Assembly: GCF_900116405.1 (NCBI RefSeq)
Contig: NZ_FPAQ01000004.1
Coordinates: forward strand, 1 to 64,000
DNA from: Halomonas saccharevitans
GTDB lineage: Bacteria > Pseudomonadota > Gammaproteobacteria > Pseudomonadales > Halomonadaceae
Direction: 5' to 3'
DNA length: 64,000 bases
Shown: one piece after another, positions 50,688 through 62,683 of the stretch
How positions within the stretch are numbered: the stretch's first letter is position 1
Layout of the letters: every line of letters begins with the position of its first letter
The notes under the pieces: model-generated
The model's database searches: none
Told to the model about the DNA's origin: nothing
What the model saw: only the letters and a program-made list of their open reading frames with translations
Program-made: the position numbers and the translations under genes

Positions 50688-52235
50688 ATGACCCGGCCAG
50701 CCGACCATCCCGCGCCGACGCTGCGGCCGCTCTATCGCGCCGAGCAGGTCCGCGAGCTCGACCGGCGCACCATCGCGAGGGGCATCGAGGGCTTCGCCCT
50801 GATGCAGCGCGCGGCGGCCGCCGCTTGGCAGGACCTGCGGGCGCGCTGGCCACATGCGCGCGCGCTTTCCGTGCTGTGCGGCGGCGGCAACAACGGCGGC
50901 GACGGCCACGTGCTGGCGGCGCTGGCCGCCGCCGAGGGGCTAGCCGTGCAGCGCGTGCTGCTCAAGCCGGTAGAGGCGTTAACCGGCGACGCCCGGCGCG
51001 CCGCCGACATGGCCACGGTGGCCGGGGTGTCGGCCGAGCCCTGGCGGGCGGATGTTCGCCTCGAGGGCGACGTCGTCGTCGATGCGCTGCTGGGCACCGG
51101 CCTCGGCGGCGAGGTGCGCGGCGAGGCTCGTGAGGCGATCGAGGCCGTCAATGAAAGCGGCCTGCCGGTGCTGGCCATCGACATTCCCTCGGGGCTTCAC
51201 TCCGACACTGGGGCGCGGCTCGGGTGCGCGATCCGGGCGACGCGCACCGTGACCTTCATCGCCGACAAGCTGGGCCTCTATACCGGCGCGGCCCCGGCGC
51301 ACGTCGGCGAGCTGGTATTCTGCGCCCTCGGCGTGGACGCCGAGGCCGAGGGCGATCTCGCCCCCGCCGCCCGTCGGCTGGAGGCCGGGTTGATCGCGGC
51401 CTGGCTGCCGCCCCGGCCGCGCGATGCCCACAAAGGCGATCACGGCCATGCCCTGGTGCTCGGCGGGGCGCCGGGGTTCGGCGGAGCGGCGCTGCTCGCC
51501 GCCGAGGCCTGCGCGCGGCTGGGGGCCGGCAAGGTGAGCCTCGCCACCGCGCCCGAACACGTCACCGCGAGCCTGGTGCGTCGACCCGAGGTGATGGTCC
51601 ACGGCGTGCGCGGCGCCGGGGATCTCGATGCGCTGCCGGAGCGCGCCGATGTGTTGGTGGTCGGGCCGGGCCTGGGGCAGGGCAGCTGGGGGCAGGGCAT
51701 GCTGCAGGCGGCCCTGGCGGCATCGCGCCCGCTGGTGGTGGATGCCGACGGCCTCAACCTGCTGGCCTCGCGATTCCGCGGCCGGCAGCGTGACGACTGG
51801 ATCCTCACCCCGCACCCCGGCGAGGCGGCGCGCCTGCTCGGCTGCTCTGCCGGCGAGGTGGAGGCCGACCGCCCCGGCGCGGCCCTGGCGCTGCAGCGCC
51901 GCTACGGCGGCGTGGTGGTGCTCAAGGGCGCCGGCACGCTGGTCGCCGGCCCCGCGGGGCTCGCCGTCTGCCCCCACGGCAACCCGGGCATGGCCAGCGG
52001 CGGCATGGGCGATGCGCTCTCCGGCATCCTCGGCGCGCTGCTGGCCCAGGGGCTCGAGCTCGAGGCAGCGGCCCGGCTGGGAGTGCTGGTGCATGCCCTG
52101 GCCGCCGACAGGGCGGCCCGCGAGGGCGGCGAGCGTGGCCTGCTGGCCGGCGATCTGGCATCCTGTGCGCGAATTCTGGTCAACCCGACCGTGTGTGATG
52201 GCAAGGGCGAGGACGATGCTGCTGCGACTCGATGA
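50688..52235 (+). CDS. nnr: Bifunctional NAD(P)HX epimerase/dehydratase
   Basis: Repairs hydrated NAD(P)H. 515 residues with an N-terminal NnrE epimerase domain (about 20-220: CGGGNNGGDGHVLA, DALLGTGLGGEVRGE, AIDIPSGLHSDTG) and a C-terminal NnrD ADP-dependent dehydratase domain (about 235-510: [66 protein letters not shown]). GAGGAG precedes the ATG at 50688; the open frame further upstream is antisense to queG. tsaE overlaps its last 20 bases. Confidence 0.94.
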   Translation: MTRPADHPAPTLRPLYRAEQVRELDRRTIARGIEGFALMQRAAAAAWQDLRARWPHARALSVLCGGGNNGGDGHVLAALAAAEGLAVQRVLLKPVEALTGDARRAADMATVAGVSAEPWRADVRLEGDVVVDALLGTGLGGEVRGEAREAIEAVNESGLPVLAIDIPSGLHSDTGARLGCAIRATRTVTFIADKLGLYTGAAPAHVGELVFCALGVDAEAEGDLAPAARRLEAGLIAAWLPPRPRDAHKGDHGHALVLGGAPGFGGAALLAAEACARLGAGKVSLATAPEHVTASLVRRPEVMVHGVRGAGDLDALPERADVLVVGPGLGQGSWGQGMLQAALAASRPLVVDADGLNLLASRFRGRQRDDWILTPHPGEAARLLGCSAGEVEADRPGAALALQRRYGGVVVLKGAGTLVAGPAGLAVCPHGNPGMASGGMGDALSGILGALLAQGLELEAAARLGVLVHALAADRAAREGGERGLLAGDLASCARILVNPTVCDGKGEDDAAATR

Positions 52236-52719
52236 CGAAGACCGCCAGGTCGCCTTCGGCGCCTGCCTGGGGCGGGCCCTCGAGGGCCTCGGTCGCGTGC
52301 ACCTGACCGGCGAGCTGGGCGCCGGCAAGACGACCCTGACCCGCGGTATCCTGCGCGCCTACGGGCACGTCGGCGCGGTCAAAAGCCCGACTTATACGCT
52401 GGTGGAGCCCTATGAGCTTACCGGCGTGCTCGTTCATCACTTCGATCTCTATCGCCTGGGCGATCCCGAGGAGCTCGAGTTCATCGGCGGCCGCGACCTG
52501 CTCGCCGAGGACGCGCTCTGCGTGATCGAATGGCCGGAACGGGGGGAAGGCTGGCTGCCCGCGCCGGACCTCACGGTGCACCTCAGCCTGGCCGAGGAGG
52601 GCCGCGAGGCGCTCCTCGAGGCGCGCAGCGCACACGGCCGGGCGGTCCTCGAGCGGCTGGCGAGCATGCCCGAGCTGGCGCCCTGTCTCACGAACGCGGA
52701 GGGCGACGCGGCGTCATGA
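52216..52719 (+). CDS. tsaE: tRNA threonylcarbamoyladenosine protein TsaE
   Basis: P-loop ATPase of the TsaBDE complex for t6A37 of ANN-decoding tRNAs. 167 residues: Walker A LTGELGAGKTTLTRGIL, SPTYTLVEPYE, HHFDLYRLGDPEELEFIG and VIEWPERGEGWLP. The start inside the end of nnr has GAGGACG upstream. The stop overlaps the amiB start (ATGA), so nnr-tsaE-amiB are probably co-translated. Confidence 0.95.
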   Translation: MLLRLDDEDRQVAFGACLGRALEGLGRVHLTGELGAGKTTLTRGILRAYGHVGAVKSPTYTLVEPYELTGVLVHHFDLYRLGDPEELEFIGGRDLLAEDALCVIEWPERGEGWLPAPDLTVHLSLAEEGREALLEARSAHGRAVLERLASMPELAPCLTNAEGDAAS

Positions 52720-54188
52720 AGCCCACGATACGCGCCAAGCGGCTGCTGGTCGGCCTCGGTATGCTGGGGCTCGGGCTGGCCGGCGCCCTGTTTGCGAGCC
52801 TGGCCCAGGCCGCCAGCGTCGACAACCTACGCCTCTGGGCGGCGCCCGACCATGCGCGCCTGGTCTTCGATCTCTCCTCCCCGGCCGCGGCCAACGTCTT
52901 CAGCCTCGACAACCCGCGCCGCCTGGTCATCGACCTCGACGACAGCCGGCTCAATACCCGCGTCGACGCCCTGGATCTGGAGGGGAGCGCCATCAGCACC
53001 CTGCGCACCGGCGTGCGCGACGGCAACGGCCTGCGGGTGGTGCTGGAGCTCGAGCGGGAGATCGAGCCCCGGCACTTCAGCCTGGCGCCCAACGATCAGT
53101 ATGGCCACCGCCTGGTGGTCGACCTGGAATACCCTGGCGAGAGTGCCGTCGAGGACCCCATCGATCCCATCGAGTCGATGATCCGCGAGCAGGAGATCGC
53201 CGCCCAGCGCGCGCGCAGCGAGGCCGTGGTCGAGGGCAGGAACCCCGCCGAGGTCGACGCGCCCGACGTACTGGAGCCGGCCACGCCGCACCCCCGGCGC
53301 GACATCATCATCGCCGTCGACGCCGGCCACGGCGGCGAGGACCCCGGGGCGATCGGCCCCTCGGGCACCCGCGAGAAGGATATCGTGCTGGAGATGGCCA
53401 AGCGCCTGGCCCGTAAAGTTAACGCCACCGAGGGGTTCCGCGCGGTGATGATCCGCGACGGCGACTACTACGTCGGGCTGCGCCAGCGCACCCACATCGC
53501 CCGCGAGCAGAAGGCCGATTTCTTCGTCTCGATCCACGCCGACGCCTTCGACAGCCCGCGGCCCAACGGCAGCTCCGTCTATGCGCTTTCGCAGCGCGGC
53601 GCCACCTCCGAGACCGCCCAGTGGCTGGCCGCCAGCGAGAACGAGGCCGACCTGATCGGCGGCGTCGACGGCAACCTCTCGCTGGACGACAAGGACGAGG
53701 TCCTCCGCGGCGTGCTGCTCGACCTGACCATGACCGCGACCCTCAACGACTCCCTTACCATCGGCGGCCAGGTGCTGGATCGCATGGGACGGGTCAATCG
53801 GCTGCACAAGTCGCGGGTGGAGCAGGCCGGCTTCGTGGTGCTCAAGTCGCCGGACATTCCCTCGCTGCTGGTCGAGACCGGCTTCATCTCCAACCCTGGC
53901 GAGGAGCGCCGGCTGCGCGACGGGGCCTATCAGCAGAAGATGGTCGATGCCATCTTCGGCGGCATCCACGGCCACTTTCAGCGCAACCCGCCGCCGGCGA
54001 GCCTGCTGGCCTGGCAGCGTGACAACGGCCGCAGCACGGCGGGTAACGAGTATCGTATCCAGCCCGGCGACACCCTCTCGGAGATCGCCGCCCGTCACGG
54101 CGTGCCGGTGGCGCAGATTCGCCAGGCCAACGAGCTCAACGGCGACGTGATCCGGGTCGGCCAGGTGCTGCGTATCCCTCGTTCGTGA
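52716..54188 (+). CDS. amiB: N-acetylmuramoyl-L-alanine amidase AmiB-type
   Basis: Periplasmic zinc amidase that cleaves the septal peptidoglycan during cell separation. 490 residues: signal peptide (about 1-33, ending SLAQA), AMIN domain (about 35-130) for cell-wall targeting, Amidase_3 catalytic domain (about 195-425; [14 protein letters not shown], with [38 protein letters not shown]), and one LysM domain at the C-terminus ([18 protein letters not shown] to VLRIPRS). The blocking helix of EnvC/NlpD-activated amidases is probably the segment [20 protein letters not shown]. mutL follows after 40 bases. Confidence 0.95.
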   Translation: MKPTIRAKRLLVGLGMLGLGLAGALFASLAQAASVDNLRLWAAPDHARLVFDLSSPAAANVFSLDNPRRLVIDLDDSRLNTRVDALDLEGSAISTLRTGVRDGNGLRVVLELEREIEPRHFSLAPNDQYGHRLVVDLEYPGESAVEDPIDPIESMIREQEIAAQRARSEAVVEGRNPAEVDAPDVLEPATPHPRRDIIIAVDAGHGGEDPGAIGPSGTREKDIVLEMAKRLARKVNATEGFRAVMIRDGDYYVGLRQRTHIAREQKADFFVSIHADAFDSPRPNGSSVYALSQRGATSETAQWLAASENEADLIGGVDGNLSLDDKDEVLRGVLLDLTMTATLNDSLTIGGQVLDRMGRVNRLHKSRVEQAGFVVLKSPDIPSLLVETGFISNPGEERRLRDGAYQQKMVDAIFGGIHGHFQRNPPPASLLAWQRDNGRSTAGNEYRIQPGDTLSEIAARHGVPVAQIRQANELNGDVIRVGQVLRIPRS

Positions 54189-54228
54189 TCCCGACGTCCC
54201 GACTCGTCTTGCCAAGCCCCGGAGCGAC

Positions 54229-56223
<1,995 letters not shown>

Positions 56224-56257
56224 ACTTCGATGTACTGAACCGGACTGTCTTATGAGA

Positions 56258-56360
56258 GACGCCGGGGACAGGTCGTAGAGGAGGTCCGATTCCAGGGATG
56301 GAATCGGTAGCGTCCAAGGAGGGATTCACAGCGCCTCCTCGCAGACCTGTCGCCGGGGTC
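56258..56360 (+). repeat. Dispersed palindromic element, copy 4 (mutL-miaA)
   Basis: Outer arms GACGCCGGGGACAGGTC (56258-56274) and GACCTGTCGCCGGGGTC (56344-56360), mostly paired. Inner hairpin CCGATTCC-AGGGAT-GGAATCGG (56286-56307), then GGTAGCGTCCAAGGAGGGAT and TTCACAGCGCCTCC. Confidence 0.85.
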
Positions 56361-56378
56361 GTCTTTCCTGGAGCCTGA

Positions 56379-57317
56379 ATGCCTGACGACCGCCCCCCCG
56401 CCATCCTGCTGATGGGCCCCACCGCCGCCGGCAAGACCGATCTCGCCATCGAGCTGCACGAGCGGCTCGGCTGCGATCTGATCAGCGTCGACTCGGCGAT
56501 GGTCTATCGCGAGCTGGACATCGGCAGTGCCAAGCCCGAGCCCGAGGAGCTTTCGCGCGCGCCGCACCGGCTGATCGACATCCGCGATCCGGCCGAACCC
56601 TACTCGGCGGCCGACTTCCGCGAGGATGCCCTGCGCGAGATGGCCGCCATCACCGCCGCCGGCCGGGTGCCGCTACTGGTCGGCGGCACCATGATGTACT
56701 TCAAGCGCCTGCTCGAGGGCGTCGCCAACCTGCCGGCCGCCGATCCGGCGGTGCGTGCCGAGCTCGAGCGTCAGGTGGCCGAGCATGGCCTGGCATCGCT
56801 TCACGAGGAGCTCGCTCGGATCGATCCGGTCTCGGCGGCGCGCATTCATCCCAACGACCCTCAGCGCCTGACCCGGGCGCTGGAAGTTCATCGGCTCGCC
56901 GGGCGCTCGCTCAGTGCGCTGTGGGATGAGCAGCGCCAGGAAACCTTTCCCTTTCGCACGTTGTCGATAGGGCTCGCACCGGCCGACCGTGGTGTGCTGC
57001 ACGAGCGGATCGCCCAGCGCTTCAGGGGCATGCTCGACGCCGGATTGATCGACGAGGTCGCCGCGCTGAAGGGGCGCGGCGATCTTTCTCCCTCGCTGCC
57101 GTCGATGAAGAGCGTGGGCTATCGTCAGGTGTGGGCCTATCTCGAGGGCGAGATCGATCGCGCCGAGCTCGAGCGGCTCGGCATCATCGCGACCCGCCAG
57201 CTGGCCAAGCGACAGCTGACCTGGATGCGCAGCTGGCCGGGGCTCGAGTGGGTCGACAGCCAGGGTCCCGACCCGCTGGGCGAGGTGCTGAAACTGGTGC
57301 GCGAATTCGGCACTTAG
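56379..57317 (+). CDS. miaA: tRNA dimethylallyltransferase MiaA
   Basis: Adds the isopentenyl group to A37 of tRNAs reading UNN codons. 312 residues. P-loop [66 protein letters not shown], and C-terminal [18 protein letters not shown] lies before the ATG at 56379. It belongs to the amiB-mutL-miaA-hfq-hflX run, with the fourth palindromic element between it and mutL. Confidence 0.96.
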   Translation: MPDDRPPAILLMGPTAAGKTDLAIELHERLGCDLISVDSAMVYRELDIGSAKPEPEELSRAPHRLIDIRDPAEPYSAADFREDALREMAAITAAGRVPLLVGGTMMYFKRLLEGVANLPAADPAVRAELERQVAEHGLASLHEELARIDPVSAARIHPNDPQRLTRALEVHRLAGRSLSALWDEQRQETFPFRTLSIGLAPADRGVLHERIAQRFRGMLDAGLIDEVAALKGRGDLSPSLPSMKSVGYRQVWAYLEGEIDRAELERLGIIATRQLAKRQLTWMRSWPGLEWVDSQGPDPLGEVLKLVREFGT

Positions 57318-57340
57318 CGTAAGATGGCGCTCTCGGTGGC

Positions 57341-57390
57341 CGGGCAGACAGGCCCCTTAGGGTATCGGGCAGACAGGCCCCTTAGGGTAT
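57341..57390 (+). repeat. Perfect 25-bp tandem duplication upstream of hfq
   Basis: Two identical 25-base units (57341-57365, 57366-57390), each starting CGGGCAGACAGGCCCC and ending TTAGGGTAT. The second runs into TATATA (57388-57393). They lie about 80-125 bases before the hfq start, in the region where the gene's own promoters should be. Confidence 0.9.
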
Positions 57391-57467
57391 ATAGCGTTGC
57401 CCCCCCTGGCCGAAGCGACCATGACCGACATAACATCAACCCCCAGAGACACTTCAGGGAGAGCAAC

Positions 57468-57719
57468 ATGTCCAAAGGGCAGTCCCTTCAAGACCCGTAC
57501 CTGAACATCCTGCGCAAGGAGCGCATTCCGGTATCGATTTTCCTGGTTAACGGCATCAAGCTGCAGGGCCAGATCGAGTCTTTCGATCAGTTCGTCATCC
57601 TGCTGCGCAACACGGTCAGCCAGATGGTCTACAAGCATGCTATTTCCACCGTGGTGCCGTCGCGCAACGTGCGCCTGCCGGCCCCGGATGCCGGCGCACC
57701 GTCGGACACTGATGCGTGA
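57468..57719 (+). CDS. hfq: RNA chaperone Hfq
   Basis: Sm-like hexamer that pairs sRNAs with mRNAs. 83 residues with Sm1 ([29 protein letters not shown]) and Sm2 ([12 protein letters not shown]), and a short tail [15 protein letters not shown] that is acidic and much shorter than that of E. coli (102 residues). AGGGAG precedes the ATG. The stop overlaps the ribosome site of hflX. Confidence 0.97.
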   Translation: MSKGQSLQDPYLNILRKERIPVSIFLVNGIKLQGQIESFDQFVILLRNTVSQMVYKHAISTVVPSRNVRLPAPDAGAPSDTDA

Positions 57720-57727
57720 GGTACTGA

Positions 57728-59044
57728 TTGTTTTTTGAACGCCCCGATGCCGGTGAGACGGCAGTCCTCGTCCATGTGGATTTCCAGGACGAGCAGGAGC
57801 GCGAGGATGCGGGAGAGTTCCTCGAGCTGGTTCGCTCGGCCGGTGCCACGCCGGCCACGCTGCTCACCGGCAGCCGCAAGCGTCCCGACTCGCGCACCTT
57901 CTTAGGGTCGGGCAAGCTCGAGGAGCTGCGCGAGGCCAAGGCCGTCCATCAGGCCGAACTGGTGATCTTCAATCACTCCCTCAGCCCCTCTCAGGAACGC
58001 AACCTCGAGCGCGAGCTCAAGTGCCGGGTGATCGACCGCACCGGCCTGATCCTCGACATCTTCGCCCAGCGGGCCCGTACCCATGAGGGTAAGCTGCAGG
58101 TGGAGCTGGCCCAGCTCGAGTACATGTCGACCCGACTCGTCCGCGGCTGGACTCACCTGGAGCGCCAGAAGGGCGGCATCGGCCTGCGCGGGCCGGGCGA
58201 GACCCAGCTCGAGACCGACCGTCGCCTGCTGCGGGCACGCATCAAGGCGATTCACAAGCGGCTCGACAAGGTGCGCAGCCAGCGCAACCAGAACCGTCGG
58301 GCCCGCTCTCGGGCCGAGATTCCCAGCGTATCGCTGGTCGGCTATACCAACGCCGGCAAGTCCACGCTCTTCAACGCTATGACCACCGCCGAGGTCTATG
58401 CGGCCGACCAGCTCTTCGCTACCCTCGACCCGACGCTCAGGCGTGTGGAGATCGAGGACGTCGGTCCGGTGGTGCTCGCCGATACCGTGGGCTTCATTCG
58501 CCACCTGCCACACAAGCTGGTCGAGGCCTTTCGCGCGACCCTGCAGGAGGCCGCGGAAGCGAGCCTGCTGGTGCACGTGATCGACGCCGCCGACCCCGAC
58601 CGCGAGCTCAATGTTGGCCAGGTCGAGGGGGTGCTCGAGGAGATCGGGGCGCGTGATCTGCCGACGCTCAAGGTGATGAACAAGATCGACCTGCTCGACA
58701 GCGCCCCGCGCATCGAGCGCGACGGCGAGGGCCGCCCCGAGGTGGTCTGGGTCTCCGCCCAGCAGGGCAAGGGGCTCGAGCTTCTGCAGCAGGCGCTCTC
58801 CGAATGCCTGGCCGATGACATCATCGACCTCGAGCTTACCCTTGCCCCGGAGCAGGGCAAGTTGCGCGCCGGCCTGCACGAGCTGAATGCGGTGCGCGAC
58901 GAGCGCTTCGACGAGCAGGGCCACAGCCTGCTGAGGGTGCGCCTGCCGCGGCGCGACTTCCTGCAGCTGATGTCGCACCTGGGCGAGCGCGCCGACGACT
59001 ACCTGCCGGCGACCCTGCAGGAGAAGCCGGTCTGGGAAGCGTAA
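57728..59044 (+). CDS. hflX: Ribosome-splitting GTPase HflX
   Basis: GTPase that rescues or splits stalled and hibernating ribosomes. 438 residues: N-terminal HflX domain (GSRKRPDSRTFLGSGKLEEL), coiled linker (LERQKGGIGLRGPGETQLETDRR), then GTPase domain with GYTNAGKSTLFNAM (G1), DTVGFIRHLPHKLVEAF (G3) and NKIDLLD (G4). The start is TTG at 57728: GAGG spans the hfq stop six bases before it, and the product MFFERPDAGETAVLVHV lines up with other HflX N-termini. Translation is therefore likely coupled to hfq. Confidence 0.94.
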   Translation: MFFERPDAGETAVLVHVDFQDEQEREDAGEFLELVRSAGATPATLLTGSRKRPDSRTFLGSGKLEELREAKAVHQAELVIFNHSLSPSQERNLERELKCRVIDRTGLILDIFAQRARTHEGKLQVELAQLEYMSTRLVRGWTHLERQKGGIGLRGPGETQLETDRRLLRARIKAIHKRLDKVRSQRNQNRRARSRAEIPSVSLVGYTNAGKSTLFNAMTTAEVYAADQLFATLDPTLRRVEIEDVGPVVLADTVGFIRHLPHKLVEAFRATLQEAAEASLLVHVIDAADPDRELNVGQVEGVLEEIGARDLPTLKVMNKIDLLDSAPRIERDGEGRPEVVWVSAQQGKGLELLQQALSECLADDIIDLELTLAPEQGKLRAGLHELNAVRDERFDEQGHSLLRVRLPRRDFLQLMSHLGERADDYLPATLQEKPVWEA

Positions 59045-59197
59045 ACAGGCGTAAGACGAGCGGGGCAGGACGCCTCGCCGGTACCACAACATCACAACAG
59101 GGACGCCGGGCTTGGCCGGGCGGCACCCGAAGGATCGCAACGGACGCCCGTCGCCAGTGTCATAACGATGGGACGCAACGCAGAGTGGAGACGACGA

Positions 59198-60418
59198 ATG
59201 GCCTGGAATGAGCCTGGTGGTGGCAACCAGCACGACCCCTGGAGTGGTGGCGGTCGTGGTGGCAACGGCGGAGGCAAGGGCGGCGGCAATCAGGGGCCGC
59301 CCGACCTCGACGAGGCCCTGAAGAAGTTTCAGGACAAACTCAACAACATGCTGGGCGGCCGCGGCGGAAAGCGCGGCGGCGCCGGAGGCAAGGGCGGCGG
59401 TGGCAAGCCACGCAACGCCTTCACCCTGCCTGGCCTGCTGATCGTGGTGGTACTGGCCATCTGGGCGGCCTCCGGGTTCTACCTGGTCGATCAGTCCGAG
59501 CGCGGCGTGGTGCTGCGCTTCGGCAAGTTCCAGGAAGTGGTCACTCCGGGTCTGCAGTGGAACCCGCCGCTGATCGATGACGTGCGCATGGTCAACGTGA
59601 CTCGCGTGCGCTCGCTGACCCAGACCCAGTCGATGCTGACCCAGGACGAGAACATCGTCTCGGTCGAGATCTCGGCCCAGTACCAGGTCGCCGATCCCCG
59701 CTCCTACGTGCTCAACGTGCGCAACCCCGAGCTCAGCCTCGAGAACGCCCTGGACAGCGCGCTGCGCCACGTGGTCGGCGGTACCGACATGATCGATATC
59801 CTGACCTCCGGGCGTGAGATTCTCGGCAGCTCCGTGGCGAGCCGCCTGCAGTCCTACCTCGACAGCTACGGAACCGGCATCCTGCTGCAGACATTGAACG
59901 TGGAGTCCACGGCGCCGCCGGATCCGGTGCAGGACGCCTTCGACGACGTCATCCGCGCCCGCGAGGATCGTCAGCGCACCATCAACCAGGCGCTGGCCTA
60001 CGCCAATGCCGTGATCCCGGCGGCTCAGGGGCAGGCCCAGCGCCTGGTCGAGCAGGGTCAGGGCTATCGCGAATCGGTAGTCGCCGAGGCCGAGGGCCAG
60101 GCCAGCCGCTTCAGCGCCCTCCTGACCCAGTACCAGGATGATCCCGCGATCATGCGCGAGCGCCTCTACCTCGACACCATGTCCGAGGTCTACGGCGAGA
60201 CCGCCAAGGTGATGGTGGATGTGTCCGAGAACAGCCCGCTGATGGTGCTGCCGCTCGACCGTCTCGGCAGCGCCGGCAGCTCGGGCGCCAGCGCCCAGGG
60301 CGGCAACGACGACGGCCTGGATCCGCGGGTCCTTGAGCGCCTCGGCGCCAGCCAGTCGTCCAGCGGCAACAGCAGCAACAGCAGCAATAGCAATGGCATT
60401 CGCAGGGAGGGGCGTTAA
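59198..60418 (+). CDS. hflK: FtsH modulator HflK
   Basis: SPFH/band-7 membrane protein that with HflC forms the large cage around FtsH. 406 residues: Gly-rich N-terminus (MAWNEPGGGNQHDPWSGGG), a transmembrane helix near 90-110 (GLLIVVVLAIWAASGFYLV), the SPFH domain (QSERGVVLRFGKFQEVVTPGLQW), a long helical region with repeated Gln/Glu/Ala, and a Ser/Asn-rich C-terminal tail. The ATG at 59198 matches the conserved MAWNxPG start, rejecting the ATG ten codons upstream. hflC overlaps its stop by one base (TAATG). Confidence 0.95.
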   Translation: MAWNEPGGGNQHDPWSGGGRGGNGGGKGGGNQGPPDLDEALKKFQDKLNNMLGGRGGKRGGAGGKGGGGKPRNAFTLPGLLIVVVLAIWAASGFYLVDQSERGVVLRFGKFQEVVTPGLQWNPPLIDDVRMVNVTRVRSLTQTQSMLTQDENIVSVEISAQYQVADPRSYVLNVRNPELSLENALDSALRHVVGGTDMIDILTSGREILGSSVASRLQSYLDSYGTGILLQTLNVESTAPPDPVQDAFDDVIRAREDRQRTINQALAYANAVIPAAQGQAQRLVEQGQGYRESVVAEAEGQASRFSALLTQYQDDPAIMRERLYLDTMSEVYGETAKVMVDVSENSPLMVLPLDRLGSAGSSGASAQGGNDDGLDPRVLERLGASQSSSGNSSNSSNSNGIRREGR

Positions 60419-61302
60419 TGATGATCAATAATCGATCCCTGCTCGTCGTGGGCGGCCTGGCCGCCATCGCCTGGCTGGCCAGCAACAGCCTCTACGTGGT
60501 GGACGAGACCGAGCGTGCGGTGAAGCTGCGCTTCGGCGAGATCATCGAGGAGGACATCCAGCCCGGCCTGCACGTCAAGGTGCCGATCACCCAGACCGTG
60601 CGCACCTTCGATACCCGGGTGCTGACGCTGGATACCGATCCCAGCCGTTACCTGACCCTCGAGCAGAAAGCGGTGATCGTCGATTCCTACGTCCAGTGGC
60701 AGGTGATCAATCCGACGCGCTACTACGAGGCGACCTCCGGCGACGAGCTGCAGGCGGTGCGCCTGATCCAGCCGCGGGTCGACGAGAGCCTGCGTAACGA
60801 GTTCGGTCGCCTGAACCTGCAGCAGATCATCTCGGAGAAGCGTGATGACCTGATGACGGGGCCCACTGAGGAACTGAACGCGCTGATGCGCGACGAACTC
60901 GGCGTGGCGATCCTCGATATTCGCGTCAAGCGCATCGACCTGCCCGAGGACGTCTCCTCGGCGGTCTATGACCGCATGCGCTCCGAGCGTGAGCGCCAGG
61001 CCAGCGAATGGCGGGCCCAGGGTCGGGAGGAGTCCGAGCGGATCCGGGCCAATGCCGATCGTCGACGTTCGGTGCTGCTCGCCCAGGCGCGTGCTCGCTC
61101 CGAGACGCTGCGCGGTGAGGGTGATGCCGAGGCCGCGGCGATCTTCTCCGAGGCCTATGGCCAGGACGAGGAGTTCTTCAGCTTCTGGCGCAGCCTCGAT
61201 GCCTATCGCCAAAGCTTCGAGGGCGACGGCAACATGCTGGTGCTGGACCCCTCCAGCGACTTCTTCCAGTACCTCAAGAGCCCGACCTCGACGGACCAGT
61301 GA
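60418..61302 (+). CDS. hflC: FtsH modulator HflC
   Basis: Partner of HflK. 294 residues: N-terminal transmembrane helix (LLVVGGLAAIAWLASNSLYVV), SPFH domain (DETERAVKLRFGEIIEEDIQPGLHVKVPI), then the helix IKRIDLPEDVSSAVYDRMRSERERQASEWRAQGREESERIRANADR and the C-terminal FFSFWRSLDAYRQSF, all standard for HflC. The ATG shares a base with the hflK stop. A strong terminator follows. Confidence 0.96.
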   Translation: MMINNRSLLVVGGLAAIAWLASNSLYVVDETERAVKLRFGEIIEEDIQPGLHVKVPITQTVRTFDTRVLTLDTDPSRYLTLEQKAVIVDSYVQWQVINPTRYYEATSGDELQAVRLIQPRVDESLRNEFGRLNLQQIISEKRDDLMTGPTEELNALMRDELGVAILDIRVKRIDLPEDVSSAVYDRMRSERERQASEWRAQGREESERIRANADRRRSVLLAQARARSETLRGEGDAEAAAIFSEAYGQDEEFFSFWRSLDAYRQSFEGDGNMLVLDPSSDFFQYLKSPTSTDQ

Positions 61303-61374
61303 GCCTGGCGGCGGGCGGTGCGCCGCCCGCCGGCCGGGGTTCAACCGGCCTGCAAACGTGATAGAATCCTTCAA

Positions 61375-61396
61375 CCGGGCGTGGCCCGGTTTTTTT
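61375..61396 (+). terminator. Rho-independent terminator after hflC
   Basis: CCGGGC-GTG-GCCCGG six-bp stem followed by seven T residues. Confidence 0.85.
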
Positions 61397-61486
61397 GTGG
61401 CCTCTCCCCGGCGCCCCACTCGCCGATCCGCCTCGCGCGACCCGGGAATCGCCGTAGGCCCACCATCGTCTAGCAGGATGAACGAC

Positions 61487-62683
61487 ATGACCATCGCTGA
61501 CCGCTGGCTGCTCCCCGACGGCATGGACGAGGTACTGCCGCCCCAGGCCAGTCGCATGGAGGAGCTGCGCCGAGCGCTGCTCGACCTCTATCACCGCTGG
61601 GGCTACGATCAGGTGATGCCACCCCCGGTGGAGTTTCTGGATTCCCTGCTGACCGGCACCGGAACCGACCTCGATCTTCAGACCTTCAAGCTCACCGATC
61701 AGATGACCGGCCGCATGATGGGCGTCAGCGCCGACGTCACGCCTCAGGTCGCGCGCATGGATGCTCACTCCCTGCGTCGCCAGGGGCCGGTACGGCTGTG
61801 CTACTGCACCAACGTGCTACGCGCCAAGGCCGACCAGTACCAGGGCGGCCGCAGCCCGGTACAGGTCGGGGTGGAGCTCTTTGGTCATGCCGGCCTCGAG
61901 GCCGACCTGGAGATCCTGCGTCTGGCCCTGGCCAGCCTCGAGACGGCCGGGGCCGCGGAGATCCATCTGGCGCTGGGCCATATCGGCATCTACCGCAGCC
62001 TGGTCGAGGCCGCCGGCCTCGATGCCGACCAGGAGCGTGCGCTGTTCGACGCCCTGGCGCTGAAGTCGCCGGGCGAGCTGAATGCTCGCGTCGATGAGAG
62101 CGTGCGCGACCCGGGGCTGGCGGCGATGTTCCGTGCCCTGGGCGATCTGCACGGCGGGCGTGAGGTGCTGGAGGATGCCCGCGAGGCGTTCCAGGAAGCG
62201 CCGCAGCCGGTGGGCGCGGCCCTGGACCAGCTTCGTGCCCTGGTCGATGGCGTGCTCGCCGAGTATCCCGGGGTCGAGCCCTACTTCGACCTGGCCGAGC
62301 TGCGTGGCTATCAGTACCACACCGGCATGATGTTCGCCGCCTACGTGCCGCACTACGGCCAGGCGCTGGCCAAGGGCGGGCGCTACGACGACACCGGTCG
62401 GGCCTTCGGGCGGGCGCGGCCGGCCACCGGCTTCTCGATGGATCTGAAGCTGCTGGCCACCCTGGCCCCCGGCGAGCCCGAGCCCGACGGCATCTGGGCC
62501 CCGGCCGAAGGCGAGGGGCTCGCCGACGCGCTTCAGGCGCTGCGCCAGCAGGGCGAGCGCGTCGTCCAGGCGTTGCCCGGGCAGCGCACCGGTCCGGCGG
62601 AACACCGCTGCGACCGTCGGCTGGAGCGTATCGACGGTCGCTGGGAGCCACGCTTCCTCGAGACCCACCAGGACCGCGCCTGA
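61487..62683 (+). CDS. hisZ: ATP phosphoribosyltransferase regulatory subunit HisZ
   Basis: HisRS-like paralogue required by short-form HisG for the first step of histidine synthesis. 398 residues: DGMDEVLPPQASRMEELRRALLDLYHRWGYDQVMPP, the class-II-like motif LQTFKLTDQMTGRMMGVSADVTPQVARMDA, and the second motif FDLAELRGYQYHTGMMFAAYVP with GRYDDTGRAFGRARPATGFSMDLKLL. It lacks the histidine-specific motif and anticodon-binding domain of true HisRS. I prefer the ATG at 61487 (AGGA eight bases upstream) over 61478. The order hflC-hisZ-purA is shared with pseudomonads. Confidence 0.93.
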   Translation: MTIADRWLLPDGMDEVLPPQASRMEELRRALLDLYHRWGYDQVMPPPVEFLDSLLTGTGTDLDLQTFKLTDQMTGRMMGVSADVTPQVARMDAHSLRRQGPVRLCYCTNVLRAKADQYQGGRSPVQVGVELFGHAGLEADLEILRLALASLETAGAAEIHLALGHIGIYRSLVEAAGLDADQERALFDALALKSPGELNARVDESVRDPGLAAMFRALGDLHGGREVLEDAREAFQEAPQPVGAALDQLRALVDGVLAEYPGVEPYFDLAELRGYQYHTGMMFAAYVPHYGQALAKGGRYDDTGRAFGRARPATGFSMDLKLLATLAPGEPEPDGIWAPAEGEGLADALQALRQQGERVVQALPGQRTGPAEHRCDRRLERIDGRWEPRFLETHQDRA

